Source: Setaria digitata
Taxonomy: Eukaryota; Nematoda; Chromadorea; Rhabditida; Setariidae
Direction: 5' to 3'
Assembly: GCA_003640385.1 (NCBI GenBank)
Contig: RCAB01000772.1
Coordinates: 1-20,373 of the forward strand
Length of the DNA: 20,373 bases
Shown: piece by piece, positions 1-10,403 of the stretch
Layout: every line of letters begins with the position of its first letter
How positions within the stretch are numbered: position 1 is the first letter of the stretch
Translations under genes and position numbers: made by a program
Notes under the pieces: model-generated
Databases searched by the model: none
The model's input: only the letters and a program-made list of their open reading frames with translations
What the model was told of the DNA's origin: nothing

Positions 1-18
1 GAATAATATATATATTTT

Positions 19-68
<50 letters not shown>

Positions 69-1416
69 CATATGTATGGAACATTTTCCATTTTTATTGA
101 TCTTGAAAATGAAGATGTTCTCACTTGGGTAATCATGATGAGTAAAATTTTTCCATTACTTTGATGGAAAGAAGCCCAAATAATGATAATATATGGCATA
201 GGCGTGGCAAAATAGTTCCAAATAAGAATGTAGCCTCTTTACTATTGAAGAAAAGTTTTTATGTTAGCAGTTGCACATCAAATAATATGAACACAAGATA
301 ATTTTTATTTTTCCAGATAATTATGCGGAATATTCAGTAAAAATAAATTCATCATTTTATCATTAAATTATATTGTAAAAAAAATTATTGTAAACTAATG
401 AAAATGAGGATCGAATTTACTGAAATGAAACTTGCGTCAAAAAGCAAGTGGTAGTATGTAGTGGTTTCTTATACATGATATAAATCAAAGTTCTTGTTAT
501 GATTTACTTTATTAATGACATTTTCAAATGACTAATCTTAGTAAGAATTGCTCGTTTAATTCGAAATAATTTAAACAAAAGTAACGGAAATTTCTTTTTG
601 AACGAAAAAAACCTACCTGTAATTCCTATTCCATATTATCGCGCTACTTGAAAGCTGACAGCTTTTTTTCTTTTCTTGTGCAATTTTCAACATTTCATTT
701 GAATTTGAAAGATACTGAACTTAAGAAGTTGTAGGGTAGAGAAAATCAAAGAAAAGGTTCTTCGATGCGACGGGACTAATTTTACTGATTTTATCTGGTT
801 GACATTTTCTCAGTGAGAAATACAATTTTCAGAAAAGCGTTAGTACGGAACAAAAATGAATTTTTTAGCTATTATCGCTGCTACTTGCCGTTGATTAGTT
901 AAAAGATCAAAATTTATTAGAAATTTTTTAAATTCTGGCGCTTTATGAATAACAGTTGTTACTGTTTTTACAATTTGCACTTCAATAATATTGCAATGAT
1001 GCATTGCCAATTGAGGAATAAAACATTCTGTAATTAATAGTTGTGATGTCAATAATTATGCCATAGTACTGGAATGTTGAAACTAATTTATTCTAATTGT
1101 TAATTAGAAGAAAGGCTTTATAGCGGGAGAAAAAGCTCACATTTTTCATTAATATAAAATTTTAACAAGAAATTTGTGAATTGTAGCAGTAGTGTGTATT
1201 ATTCAACTGCAAAAGTTCCGTTAGTTGGAACTATATATTGGCAATACTAGGCTTTGCAAATAATGAAATCAATTCTTAAAATCTTGACTCAGTTAGAATT
1301 CAAGGAGAAAGCCACGAAAAAATTAAATAGGGCTTTTTTATAGTCATGGTAATTTGCTAAAAGTTTAACATTTTATGCCTTTCAAATTGTAATCTTTATA
1401 TCTTTACTTGTTGCAG
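1..1416 (+). other. 3' part of an upstream tbx-2 intron
   Basis: This AT-rich stretch precedes the first recognisable T-box exon and ends in a pyrimidine-rich acceptor, TTGCAG, at 1411-1416. The following exon starts in the middle of a codon, which shows that coding sequence continues upstream. I looked for the missing start of the T-box (the family stretch around Gly-Thr-Glu-Met and Thr-Lys-Ser-Gly) in this segment and did not find it, so that exon should lie outside the window. Apart from an AT microsatellite at the left edge I see no features. The short open frames here are low-complexity or AT-rich and have no family resemblance. Confidence 0.75.
23..67. repeat. (AT)n microsatellite
   Basis: About 22 uninterrupted AT dinucleotides, flanked by shorter TA-rich sequence on the left. 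A simple repeat, probably length-polymorphic. Confidence 0.97.
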
Positions 1417-1684
1417 GAGAATATTTCCGGCTTTTAAAGTGAAGCTTTCCGGTCTGGATAAGCGTTCGAAGTATATATTGTTAATGGACATTGTACCGGC
1501 TGATGAATGCCGTTACAAATTTCATAATTCTCGATGGATGGTAGCTGGCAAAGCTGACCCGGAAATGCCAAAGCGAATGTATATACATCCGGATAGTCCA
1601 GCAACCGGTGAGCATTGGATGGCAAAAGGAGCGAATTTCCATAAACTGAAATTAACAAACAATATCTCCGATAAACATGGCTTT
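1417..1684 (+). CDS. tbx-2: tbx-2-like T-box factor, exon 1 in window (N-terminal/central T-box)
   Basis: This exon encodes 89 residues of a T-box DNA-binding domain, preceded by one base (G at 1417) of a split codon. The visible order is RIFPAFKV, a Ser-Gly-Leu-Asp turn, YILLMDIV, the hallmark [33 protein letters not shown], then [16 protein letters not shown]. The stretch NNISDKHGF and the spacing after HPDSPATG match Tbx2/3 and not Tbx4/5, Brachyury or Tbx1. The 5' boundary is TTGCAG|G and the 3' boundary is F|GTGAGT, phase 0. The split codon is phase 2 and is expected to encode Arg, as in the family's Gly-Arg-Arg. Known role of the family: sequence-specific nuclear transcription factors, mostly repressors; C. 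elegans tbx-2 acts in anterior pharyngeal muscle development. Vertebrate members have Lys-Pro-Val after the Trp-Met-Ala, whereas here it is Lys-Gly-Ala-Asn. Confidence 0.96.
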
Positions 1685-2320
1685 GTGAGTCTTTATTTTC
1701 TTTGCTAGAAGCTTTTGCGACAGGTTTATTCTTATTTACTTTTCTCAAAATGCAGTAACTTTCAAATTCAACTTACAATTTATGCATTTATAACTGTGGA
1801 AAATCGTGTTACTTTACACGAAAGATGCAGAACATTTTGATAATATTGGCCAATCCTTGAAGAAAGATTGTAATTTCATCTTAGAAATTTGTATATTTTC
1901 TTTTTTCTTCACATTCCTTCTCTCTTTCTCTTCAAATTTGCCAGAAAAATTTAAACAAAGAGGAATGGCGCTTTCTTTTTTTTTGTTGTTGTTTGGGCCA
2001 AACAAAAACCTTAGGCCAAACAGAAATTCTTCCAAGGTTTGTTGTTACAGATGCTAGCCATATCCAACTGAATCAATTTAAAAAAGAAGAAAAGAAGAAA
2101 AAAGTAAATAATAAAGAATCAGAAATGAGAGAAGTTTTAAATGAATTATTACTTTTAAATATTTGACAAATTTATAATTATTTTTTCTGTAGAGAAATTA
2201 CTTATAGATGACAGGTAACTTCACTTCATCTTTGCTCTCTTCTTTACAACTTCTTGTTTTAGTGGAAAATAACAAATAATAAAGTAATTTAGTGAATATC
2301 ATTCTTAAGGTTTTATCCCA

Positions 2321-2340
2321 TTTTTTTTTTTTTTTTTTTT
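2321..2340. repeat. poly-T run of 20
   Basis: Twenty consecutive T residues within the first large intron. A simple homopolymer, and a likely site of length error in assembly. Confidence 0.95.
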
Positions 2341-3149
2341 GAACTCTTTCATAAGAAATAAATGAGCAAAATGACAAATTTTTAGAGAAAAAAAAAAACT
2401 TTTTGAGTGTTCTTTTTAATTGAAATGCTGGAAGTTTTTTGTAAAATGCAAGTATTTTGTCCAGAAAAGATGTATTACAGATTAAAAGTGGTTTTTTTTT
2501 TCACTTTTGTTTTTTTGCTTTTTCAACGACGTAAATTTGTGATAAATCATTGTTGATTCTAGAATCAATTACTAGTATTTATAATGATATTATTTGTATT
2601 TATTTTAATATCGACCGCAAATTATTGGCAGTAAATAAATAGGCAAATGATCAAATAACTAAGTACAGATAAGTAATATATGAGTAGTTTTACAAGTCAT
2701 AATTCATTGTGATAAATGAAATTAGTATGGACTCTTTTGTTATTGAAGGTAAAACTTGATGTCGTATTCCCGAAATTAATTGTTTTATATTTGAATGCTT
2801 AATGAAATTTCGGACTCTGCAAATTTTTATTGAAATGCAAACAAGGAAATTATATTATTCAACTATAATTCTTTTTTTTTTTCGATTCACTCTAAGCATT
2901 CTTTTCTCAATTTATGTGCTGCCGTCCATTTATGGAAAAAGCAAGCTGCTGTGAATTTTCAAAATTAGATTTCTTGATAATTCATCAGACTCGGATACCT
3001 TCTATTTTGCAATTCTAAAGGAAAGAAAGCAGCCTTAAATCCAATTAGTTTTGCTTGTGAATTTTAGCAGAAGTTTCCCAACTTCAAACTAATTATTACG
3101 CGAATCTGTGGCAGTCATTAATTTTGGTTTTTGACGAAATATTTAATAA

Positions 3150-3750
3150 TTGTATAATTGCTGTGCTACTGTTGGGGGGATCAGTTGCAGGCAGCATTGC
3201 ATTCCTCCTGTTCATCCAAGATGATTGTTTGCTGGACACTGCAAGATTTGTCGGGCGAGGGGCGACACAGAGGAGATCGAATTGGCGGTGAACACTTTGA
3301 AGCAGAGCAAGTAAGCCAACAAAGCAAACTAGCTAGCAAGCAAACGAATAATCAGAAACACCGGTACCTTTCACTCCGGGCCACCGTCTCCTGCTAGTAG
3401 GAAGAAGAGTTTTGTAGCAGATGTGTAAATAGACACCTTGCCATTACGAACAATTCAAGCTTCACCGCAGCAGCACTCCTTTAATTCGCATCAAAATATG
3501 ACTGATGTGGCAGAAAGAAAACTGCAATGAAACAACGGTTCGCACCGAGCGGATGAATGTGATTCCTCCGAGCAGGTATCTTGCAGGGTTTCTCGGGAGA
3601 AGGAAGGGAATATCGATCGGAGCCTAGTAGTAAAGAGAAGCTCTCAGGAAATTTCCGAGCTGTTGCTTTTATGCGGATAGTTTGATGTACTTTTGAAAGA
3701 CGGAGTGCAACAATCTGTTATCATTTATCACGTGATTCTTTGACGTCATA
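3150..3750. promoter_or_regulatory. tbx-2: GC-richer intronic island, candidate cis-regulatory block
   Basis: This part of the first large intron is clearly less AT-rich and less repetitive than its surroundings. It contains clustered C and G runs near 3170, 3255 and 3370, and ends with a palindromic E-box and a CRE. Open frames within it (for example 3158-3397 on the plus strand) resemble no family and lack good splice sites in register, so I read the block as non-coding. The regulatory role is inferred from composition and position only. Confidence 0.35.
3727..3748. promoter_or_regulatory. Palindromic E-box next to a perfect CRE
   Basis: The ten-base palindrome ATCACGTGAT occupies 3727-3736 and contains the E-box CACGTG. 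Four bases later comes TGACGTCA (3741-3748), the full cAMP-response element palindrome bound by CREB/ATF-type bZIP proteins. The flanked form TCACGTGA is the type preferred by MITF/TFEB-class bHLH-zipper proteins. The motifs are seen directly; occupancy is not known. Confidence 0.45.
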
Positions 3751-4112
3751 ATAATAGTCATTTTAAGAAGGATTGAAATTTTTTGTAACATCAGACTTCA
3801 TTATTTCGCTCGCCAAGTGACATCAACTTTATTTCTAGTTGATACATTGAATAGTATTGGAAAAGGCAATAAGCCGAACGACGATTAATGACTGATTAGT
3901 GGAATCAAAGATATCAGTGTAACTCGGAACATGTTATCAGTGTGTTCCTGTCCTCCCCGCTCACTTAATGAAGTTGTAATTTTACAGAAATGTTTAATTG
4001 CTATGAAACGACAACCGTCCTCTCCTCACAGTCAAATCGGCTCCCACATTTATCTGTCTTACGGTAATTGCACCATAAGACGGCATCGAATAATCGTCAC
4101 CACCGTCTACTG

Positions 4113-4132
4113 CTGTCTGTCTGTCTGTCTGT
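4113..4132. repeat. (CTGT)5 tetranucleotide repeat
   Basis: Five perfect CTGT units inside the first large intron. CTGTCTGT-like words recur near 4195-4230, so the neighbourhood is cryptically simple. Confidence 0.95.
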
Positions 4133-4337
4133 GACATAGCAGAAGTGTGTGTACTAGGAGGAAGCAAGATTGAGGGAGAAGTGGTCTGTTTTCCGTCTGT
4201 CGTTCAAATTTTGCCACTGTGCCTCTGTCTGTTTTCCTTTAATCCTATAAATTATAAATTCCATAGAAGTTTAGGGCCGATATAATTTGCAATATAATGA
4301 TGACGGGGCCAATAATTGACAGCTGTAACAATGACAA

Positions 4338-4524
4338 AGATAAGCTTGATAGCAGAGATGATAGTGATGATGAGATGATAACAAGCATAGATAATGATAA
4401 GATGAGATAACTGTCTGCATATGTTTCAGTCAAAATCATGCTGCCAAACAATAGCTGCAGATGATAAGGATCACGATTGTGTTATTGGTAGTATTAATAA
4501 TGGAAATGATAATAATAATGATAA
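4338..4524 (+). promoter_or_regulatory. Dense cluster of GATA motifs
   Basis: WGATAR matches occur on the plus strand at 4338, 4347, 4359, 4376, 4389, 4395, 4405, 4462, 4507 and 4519, ten in about 190 bp. GATA factors bind this motif and direct endoderm and epidermal programmes in nematodes. The region is also rich in GATGA/ATAAT words, so the cluster could simply be decayed simple sequence. No binding evidence is available from sequence alone. Confidence 0.35.
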
Positions 4525-6131
4525 GAAACGATAACAATAGTAATAGCAATAGTAAACAGTTTATAACAATAATATTAAACAGTGAAAAATAATAATATAG
4601 CGATACATTAGTTGAAAATGGAAGGGTTAAACAGCAACAAAATTTTAAGGGTACATGATTAAAATGATAGTTTCTATAATCATAATCAGTTTACCATTAC
4701 ATTTCTTATCATCACTGGTGCTTGATTTTAAATTATCATTATTATTACACATCATTGATTATCGATGTCATTTAAATTTCCTAAAATAATATTGTAAGAT
4801 TTGACAAAAGAAAAAAATGAATATGTTCTAAACGTATTGCATGACTGATTCCTATAGCTAGAGCTGTTCTTATTTGTGTCGTAATTTTTCTTTGAGTGAT
4901 TGTCAAACACTTGGCGATATGGAAAAACAATTCGATACTGAGATATAGGAGGAACTGATTGATCGGGTGATAGGCTAGTTTAAAGTTTAACTTTAACGAA
5001 CGATTTGAATCGTCTCATTCGTTTTCAGCCACAACATGCCGCATCTTTTTTCAATGTGTTAAATAAATTTTGACGGTGAAAAAGATGGGAGAAAGTGAAA
5101 CAACATCTGACGCCTTAAAATATATTTCATTTATAACACCCATCAACAAATTTCATCGCTTTTTTCATTTCAAATAAGAAAAGAGTTATTTTTTCCCTTT
5201 GTCAGATTTTCAAACACTAGTCAAGATATTCTTATATTTAGACAATCAGACTCTTTCAGTAAAAACAACAATTTACAATCATATGAAAGTGTCAATAAAC
5301 CTAATTCTCCTTTTCTTTTCTTTTTGGTTATCTGTTTCATTGAGAGTTTTTCTTCAGCATAAGTTTGCTTCTGATTTCTTGCCTTAAAAAAGTTTTATTT
5401 TCGATTATCTTATCTTATTCGAGGAAATTTTGTTCCTGAGTCTGCCATCGAAATAAGTATGGATTATGCATTTTAAATTATTATTTGAATTTTAAATTGT
5501 CAAAATAACTATGCGATTGAAAAGCAATTATCCTTTTTCTTGTTTCAAATTTAGTTACTTAAAGCAAATTGATAATTCATAAAATTTAGCTCATAGACTT
5601 TGATGAAGTTAGTAGCAGGAGTCAAAATTTATGAAATTCAAAACAGCTAAATGTATAGCTAATTTGCTATCATTATATTTAACTGTTGCATTAATTTGCA
5701 TCATTTTTAAACTTATCATATTGCTATTATCACTTTCATTCCCGCATTGTTTGGGGAAAATATGACTTTGATGAAAACTTTTCTTAGAACCAAAATTCCT
5801 TATTCTTAAATTCAAGTTCATTGCATCCTTTATTCCTAAAAGGGTTTTATTAAGGAGCAGAATCGTCGTGAAAATTCTGAAAAAGAGGAACAAAAAATGC
5901 AAGTGATGTTTTATGCCCTTTTAAATAAGCCAAATGAAGAGAATTACTTATTTTTTTATTTCTTTTCGTGTTGAAACTTTGCTTTAAAGTAATTGTCACA
6001 AAAAAGCAGCATAAATTAAAAGAAAATTTTATAAGACTTTCCTTTTGATTCCTTATAACGGAAAAAATTTCACACAGCATGGTTAATCATCTCCGAATTA
6101 ATGTTTCATAGTGCTATATTCTTTGATTTTC

Positions 6132-6151
6132 AAAAAAAAAAAAAAAAAAAA
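6132..6151. repeat. poly-A run of 20
   Basis: Twenty consecutive A residues in the first large intron. No target-site duplication or upstream retroelement sequence is evident, so I treat it as a plain homopolymer. Confidence 0.95.
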
Positions 6152-6364
6152 GAATTTTATCCAAATTTATCATTTCTATCTTAAAATAGTGGCAATGACC
6201 AGAGGGCCACATGATGCTGCTAATCAATTAATTAATTAATTTAACCAGTGGGCTAATGACAAAACCTGTTAACAACTTCTGTTCCCTTGCTTTTCTTTCC
6301 ATTCAATTTGTTTCTGTAATCATTTTCGGATCTAACCTCAAAGGAAAGTTTAATTAATCGAATT

Positions 6365-6372
6365 TCACACCT
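6365..6372 (+). promoter_or_regulatory. T-box half-site TCACACCT
   Basis: This is an exact match to the T-box half-site consensus TCACACCT (complement AGGTGTGA) inside an intron of the T-box gene itself. C. elegans TBX-2 is reported to repress its own expression, so an autoregulatory site is conceivable. An 8-base word is expected about once by chance in a window of this size, so the evidence is weak. Confidence 0.3.
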
Positions 6373-7079
6373 TAAAAGTTCTTTGTTTCAAAATTTTTAA
6401 CGACCGAGCAAAACAAAACGAAAACGTAAAGATAAAAGGTAAAAAAAGTTAAAATAAAAGACTGAAAAACCTGAAATTTTTTCTCTCTTTCTCTCTTTAT
6501 TACCTCCCTGTTATTTTATCGCCTGGAAAAGAAAAAAATGGCAGTTTTTTGCAATTAAATTTTGTTCGTTAACGATTACTCAATTTGACGCATTTATTTA
6601 ACACTTAACAAACAAATTTTCCACTCCAATTCTTTTATCTAACTGTACGAAAAAGACAAAGAAAATCTATTAGGATTTGTTTAACGAAAAGTTAATTGAA
6701 TTTCTTTTCTGAAAAGTCGTCTGAATATTTCCAAACTTGTGAAACTGTCACTTCTAATATGTAGAAGAAGGATAAAATGACAGTGAAAATTTTTTTGTGA
6801 AATTTATTTTTCACTTAAGGAAAGTTTAAAATGATAAAAATCATTTGGGCGGTAAAGTTTGTTCTTTTTCGTTAAAATATTTCTAATCTGATAATATTAA
6901 TCAAATTTATGGATCATTTCTGGTTTTCCCATCCCTTGTTTCAGATTTTTAAAAAATGAAAAATTCAAATTTTGCAGGATAATAGAAACTTATAGAAAAT
7001 TCAACCAACTTTTGTAGTAAGATGAAATGCCTTATATTTTTGAAACTTCCATTTATACTTATTCAAAAAGCATTTCCCT

Positions 7080-7450
7080 CCTTCATTCCACTCGCCAAGC
7101 ACTGTGAAGCAAATAATTTGGCCAAATAATTTGCGACATGTTGCTTGTCAAGTGTCCGAGTGAGGCGACAGCTGTTGCTCGATGTATCATAGGAACAACC
7201 TGAGGTACATATCGCAGCTCGTGAACCATTCTGTGGTGGCCGAACCAAGTTGATTGATGGCTGTCACCGTGGTACAACTTTCCTCACTTTATTCCGCCCG
7301 CTTCACCCTTGCTTTGCTGAGCTTACGACAGTTTGACGACATCCTCGTCCCTCCACTTTACAGACTAAAGCTGGCTTGGCCAACACATGAAATTGTGCAG
7401 TTTTGGTACACTACAAAGCTTTACAGTTTCAGACCAAACAGAGTTAATCC
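7080..7450. promoter_or_regulatory. tbx-2: GC-richer intronic island, candidate cis-regulatory block
   Basis: A complex, less AT-rich block inside the first large intron, open for about 60-70 codons in several frames on both strands at once. That pattern fits locally higher GC better than a gene. It starts with two copies of AAATAATTTG near 7111 and 7124 flanking a TGGCCA palindrome. None of the translations resembles a known family and none has convincing splice borders. Regulatory function is an inference. Confidence 0.25.
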
Positions 7451-8656
7451 ACTCATTTATTAGGAAATCGCATGAAGGAATTATTGATAATGCTTATTAT
7501 CGTGGAGAAGAAAGAATTAGCTCTGATTATTTAATAAGAAAAAAAAATTTGGACTTATTCAATTCAATAAAGCAATATGATAAGAAAGGATAAAACGATT
7601 CAGAAATTTATTCAAAGAAAACTTTGCCATATTAAAATTTATTTCCAAAAAATTCGTCCTTTTATTATTAAGTGACTATATCTTTCCTTCACTTTGAAAG
7701 ATCTGAGAGATAGTTTGCGTCATATCATATTTATTTACTCCAAATTGCTGATTTCATTTATTCTTTTCTTTTTCAAGTGCCTCCTTTTAGAAGCTATTTT
7801 TCTCTTTTTGTTTGCTAAAAATTGTTAAAAATGTGTCGATCTTGGTGGGATTTAAATGAAGGGAGAAGAGGCTTAAGTTGAGGTTCCCGAGAGTGTCGGA
7901 TTGTCAAGATGGTGGTTTCATCACTTCACAAGATTAATGAAGCAACAATGCTTAAACACCGGCATTACACAACAGCTGTTCTCGAGACTGCTCTTACTAA
8001 TGGCGCACTGATAATGATAACCTGATTGTTGTATTACGATAGAAATTGAGGAAGGAATGAGAAGTGGGGAAGGGTTAAAGTGTTTTATGAATTCTTCATT
8101 TTCAACGATCACTTATTTTTTGGATAGTTTAAAAACATATTGGCCTAAGATTGACTTGTCAAGACCTAAAATTACTATCGTCTTTTCCATCATTATAATT
8201 ACTAGTGCTATCTTAGATTATTATTAGCTAATTGCTCTATATACTTTCGTTTATTATTTTAAAGTTTCTATTTCACTTAATAATTATAATTATTGGGTTC
8301 AAAAAAAGAAACTTCAATTTGTTGAAAAATTAATCACACATAAAAAATTTTTCCGTTGCAATCTTCAGTTGATGAACTTCATTTATTTGCCATCTTTTTT
8401 CTTCTCAGTTCAATTTTTATTTCACAGTGATTGTAATTAGAGATAGCATTTTGAGAATGAAGCAGTATGTTTACAGCAATTTAAAGGGTGCAAGAAAATG
8501 TGTTGTTGTAGGAGTTACCACACGGATTTTAGCAGGTTTTTCAGGCATTTCACAAAAAAAAATTAGCAAATGGAAGGATGTTTTGTTAGCTCAATGATTT
8601 ATTAGTGATAGAATTTGAAAACCGAAACAAAATTTGCCAAGGAATGGCGGATATTT

Positions 8657-8715
8657 AAAAAAAAAAAAGAAAAAAAAAGAAAAGAAAAGAAAAAAAAGAA
8701 GAAAAAAGAGAGGGA
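8657..8715 (+). repeat. Polypurine (A/G) tract
   Basis: An uninterrupted run of about 59 purines, mainly A with spaced G residues (AAAAG and AAAG units). It lies about 360 bp before the next T-box exon. Mirror-like purine tracts of this kind can form triplexes or stall polymerases, but here it may simply be simple sequence. Confidence 0.9.
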
Positions 8716-9077
8716 TGAAGCAATATTATCGGCGAAATTTTTTCTCAAAAAATTTGGTGCTAATTTCAACTTTTATAGACAAACTTGAAAATTAACTTGC
8801 TATCTTAATTTTTAAATTATTTTTCAATTAATTTTAGGGATGTTTGTCTCTTAAAAATTATGGCTGATAATTAATTTTTGAAATCTTATTTTGTTAAAAA
8901 AAAAAAACATTATTCAAATGAGTCATTAAGGAAAACAGAACAGAAATATTTGTTGGCGTAAAAATGATGAAGTTAATAAATAAGAAAACACATCAAAAAA
9001 TACGGAAATGAAACAGCTTTAAAATCAGAAAAACCAGACTTTCTTCAGAAATGCTTCAATCTCTTCAAAGTTTTCAG

Positions 9078-9224
9078 ACTATTTTGAATTCAATGCATAA
9101 GTACCAACCGCGGTTACATGTCGTCCGGTGTGCAGAGCTTATCAATTTGCCGTATTCAACGTTTCGAACATTTGTTTTCAAGGAGACTGAATTTATCGCT
9201 GTCACCGCGTATCAGAATGAAAAG
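9078..9224 (+). CDS. tbx-2: tbx-2-like T-box factor, exon 2 in window (central T-box)
   Basis: The exon encodes exactly 49 codons, from [12 protein letters not shown] through [18 protein letters not shown] to [14 protein letters not shown]. It is bounded by TTTTCAG|ACT and AAG|GTTTGC, both phase 0, so it joins in frame to the exons on each side. LPYSTFRT and FIAVTAYQN are diagnostic T-box segments. The order [28 protein letters not shown] is typical of Tbx2/3 and lacks the Tbx4/5 insertion. Family knowledge: this part of the domain contributes to the barrel core and dimer interface. Cys follows the conserved Val-Arg where vertebrate Tbx2/3 have Ala, and Lys replaces Pro before Glu-Thr; both look like lineage differences and not damage. 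The donor GTTTGC is weak by vertebrate standards but of a type seen in nematodes. Confidence 0.96.
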
Positions 9225-9982
9225 GTTTGCTTCATTCATCAAGTCACTTTAATTAAGTTCAAACTGTCATCTCTTCTACCTCTTTTTACTTCCCGCCCTA
9301 CTTCACTTTCTAATTCAAGTTCAACAATTAAAATTCATTAAAATTAGTTGGGCCTCTTTTTTTATTTTGCTTTAGATCATTCAAATATTTTCAATTCTTA
9401 CTTGATGCTTTTTTCTTATTCCAACAATTGTTTGCTTGTCGTTTCATTTTCTCCACCATTTAATTACCCTCATAACAACCACAAACCATAACAGCAATCA
9501 ATCAAGCATACTGCCGTATATCCTTAATTAATTGTCTCAAATTACAGCAAGGCACTAATTGCATCTGCATTATCATTTTCATTTGTCATCGTTTCATTCA
9601 AGAAGCTAAAAATTTGTTTTATTAAATAAGCTCACGATTATAGTTCTATTGTACCGTGATGAGTTCAGAAATAGGCGAATTCATTGTTTTGCTATCGTTT
9701 CGTTAAGTAGCACATGAACAAATAAATGAAGCGTTTTAAAACTCTATGATCATAGGAGTCTATATATGAGAAGTGCGGTCTAAAATTCCAAGCTAAAGGC
9801 TTGCATAACCATCAAGTTTAATTACAGCAAGATAATTTATGCAGAAATGGTTTACTGTTCCAGTATATTCTATTAGGAAGAAAGAGAATGGTATATTAAA
9901 AGCCTTAGAATTATTTTTTTCTCTAGGCACATTCGTTCAAATGATAATATGCAAATTTTGCTTTATTTCCCGTTTGCTGCAA

Positions 9983-10101
9983 TTCTCTTTTCAATTCTTC
10001 ACATGTCGTTGTAAGCCCCCTTCTAACTTTTGGGAATTTCNTTTTCTCTTTTCAATTCTTCACATGTCGTTGTAAGCCCCCTTCTAACTTTTGGGAATTT
10101 C
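9983..10101 (+). repeat. 58-bp direct duplication flanking a single N
   Basis: The 58 bases at 9983-10040 recur with no difference I can see at 10044-10101. The spacer is an N at 10041 plus two T residues. An identical tandem copy placed exactly across an ambiguous base is the classic sign of two contig ends that overlap but were joined with a placeholder. The alternative is a real tandem duplication with a badly read junction. Confidence 0.9.
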
Positions 10102-10379
10102 ATCCATCTCATTAACTTTCTTAGTTTATCAGCAAAATTACAATGGAATTGGAGTAATTATAATCCGTTTGATTCCCCCTCTTTTCTTACTTGTCTGTTT
10201 CCTCCCCGCATGTTGCATCATTTATTGTCCTCTTCTTAAGAAGAAAATTTTTCACATTTAATCGGTGGAAAACGAAATTTCGAAAATATGAGTAATTAAA
10301 TCGTAAAATCAAACGCCACCACCAGTTCATCTCATACAAAATTGTCCACAAAATTTATATGAATATATGAAGGAGACGT

Positions 10380-10403
10380 ACACACACACACACACACACA
10401 CAC
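10380..10403. repeat. (AC)12 microsatellite
   Basis: Twelve AC dinucleotides followed closely by a TATATA stretch. A simple repeat in the second large intron, likely polymorphic in length. Confidence 0.96.

Larger units (their letters stand above)
1685..9077 (+). other. tbx-2: tbx-2 intron of 7,393 bp
   Basis: The intron runs from donor GTGAGT at 1685 to acceptor TTTTCAG ending at 9077 and separates two phase-0 codons. Its position, directly after the SDKHGF codons, matches the intron position I know from vertebrate Tbx2/3 genes, so it is likely ancient. Most of it is AT-rich with long homopolymers. Two more complex, GC-richer blocks stand out, at about 3150-3750 and 7080-7450. It also carries a CTGT tetranucleotide repeat, a GATA-motif cluster, an E-box/CRE pair and one consensus T-box half-site, listed separately. 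The length is large for a nematode intron and suggests regulatory content. I find no supported exon inside it. Confidence 0.9.

Noticed and set aside
1806..2057. 83-codon plus-strand frame and its 73-codon antisense partner
   Set aside because: Phe/Leu/Lys-rich translations of T-rich and A-rich DNA in an intron, with no coding character.
3158..3397. 79-codon plus-strand frame in the GC-richer intronic block
   Set aside because: No homology that I recognise, and the block is open in more than one frame, as expected from composition.
4245..4451. 68-codon Ser/Leu/Ile-rich minus-strand frame
   Set aside because: It is the translation of the GATGAT/GATAA-rich simple sequence.
7063..7463. Overlapping 60-70 codon frames on both strands
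   Set aside because: Simultaneous open frames on both strands indicate local GC content. None has splice borders or a family signature.
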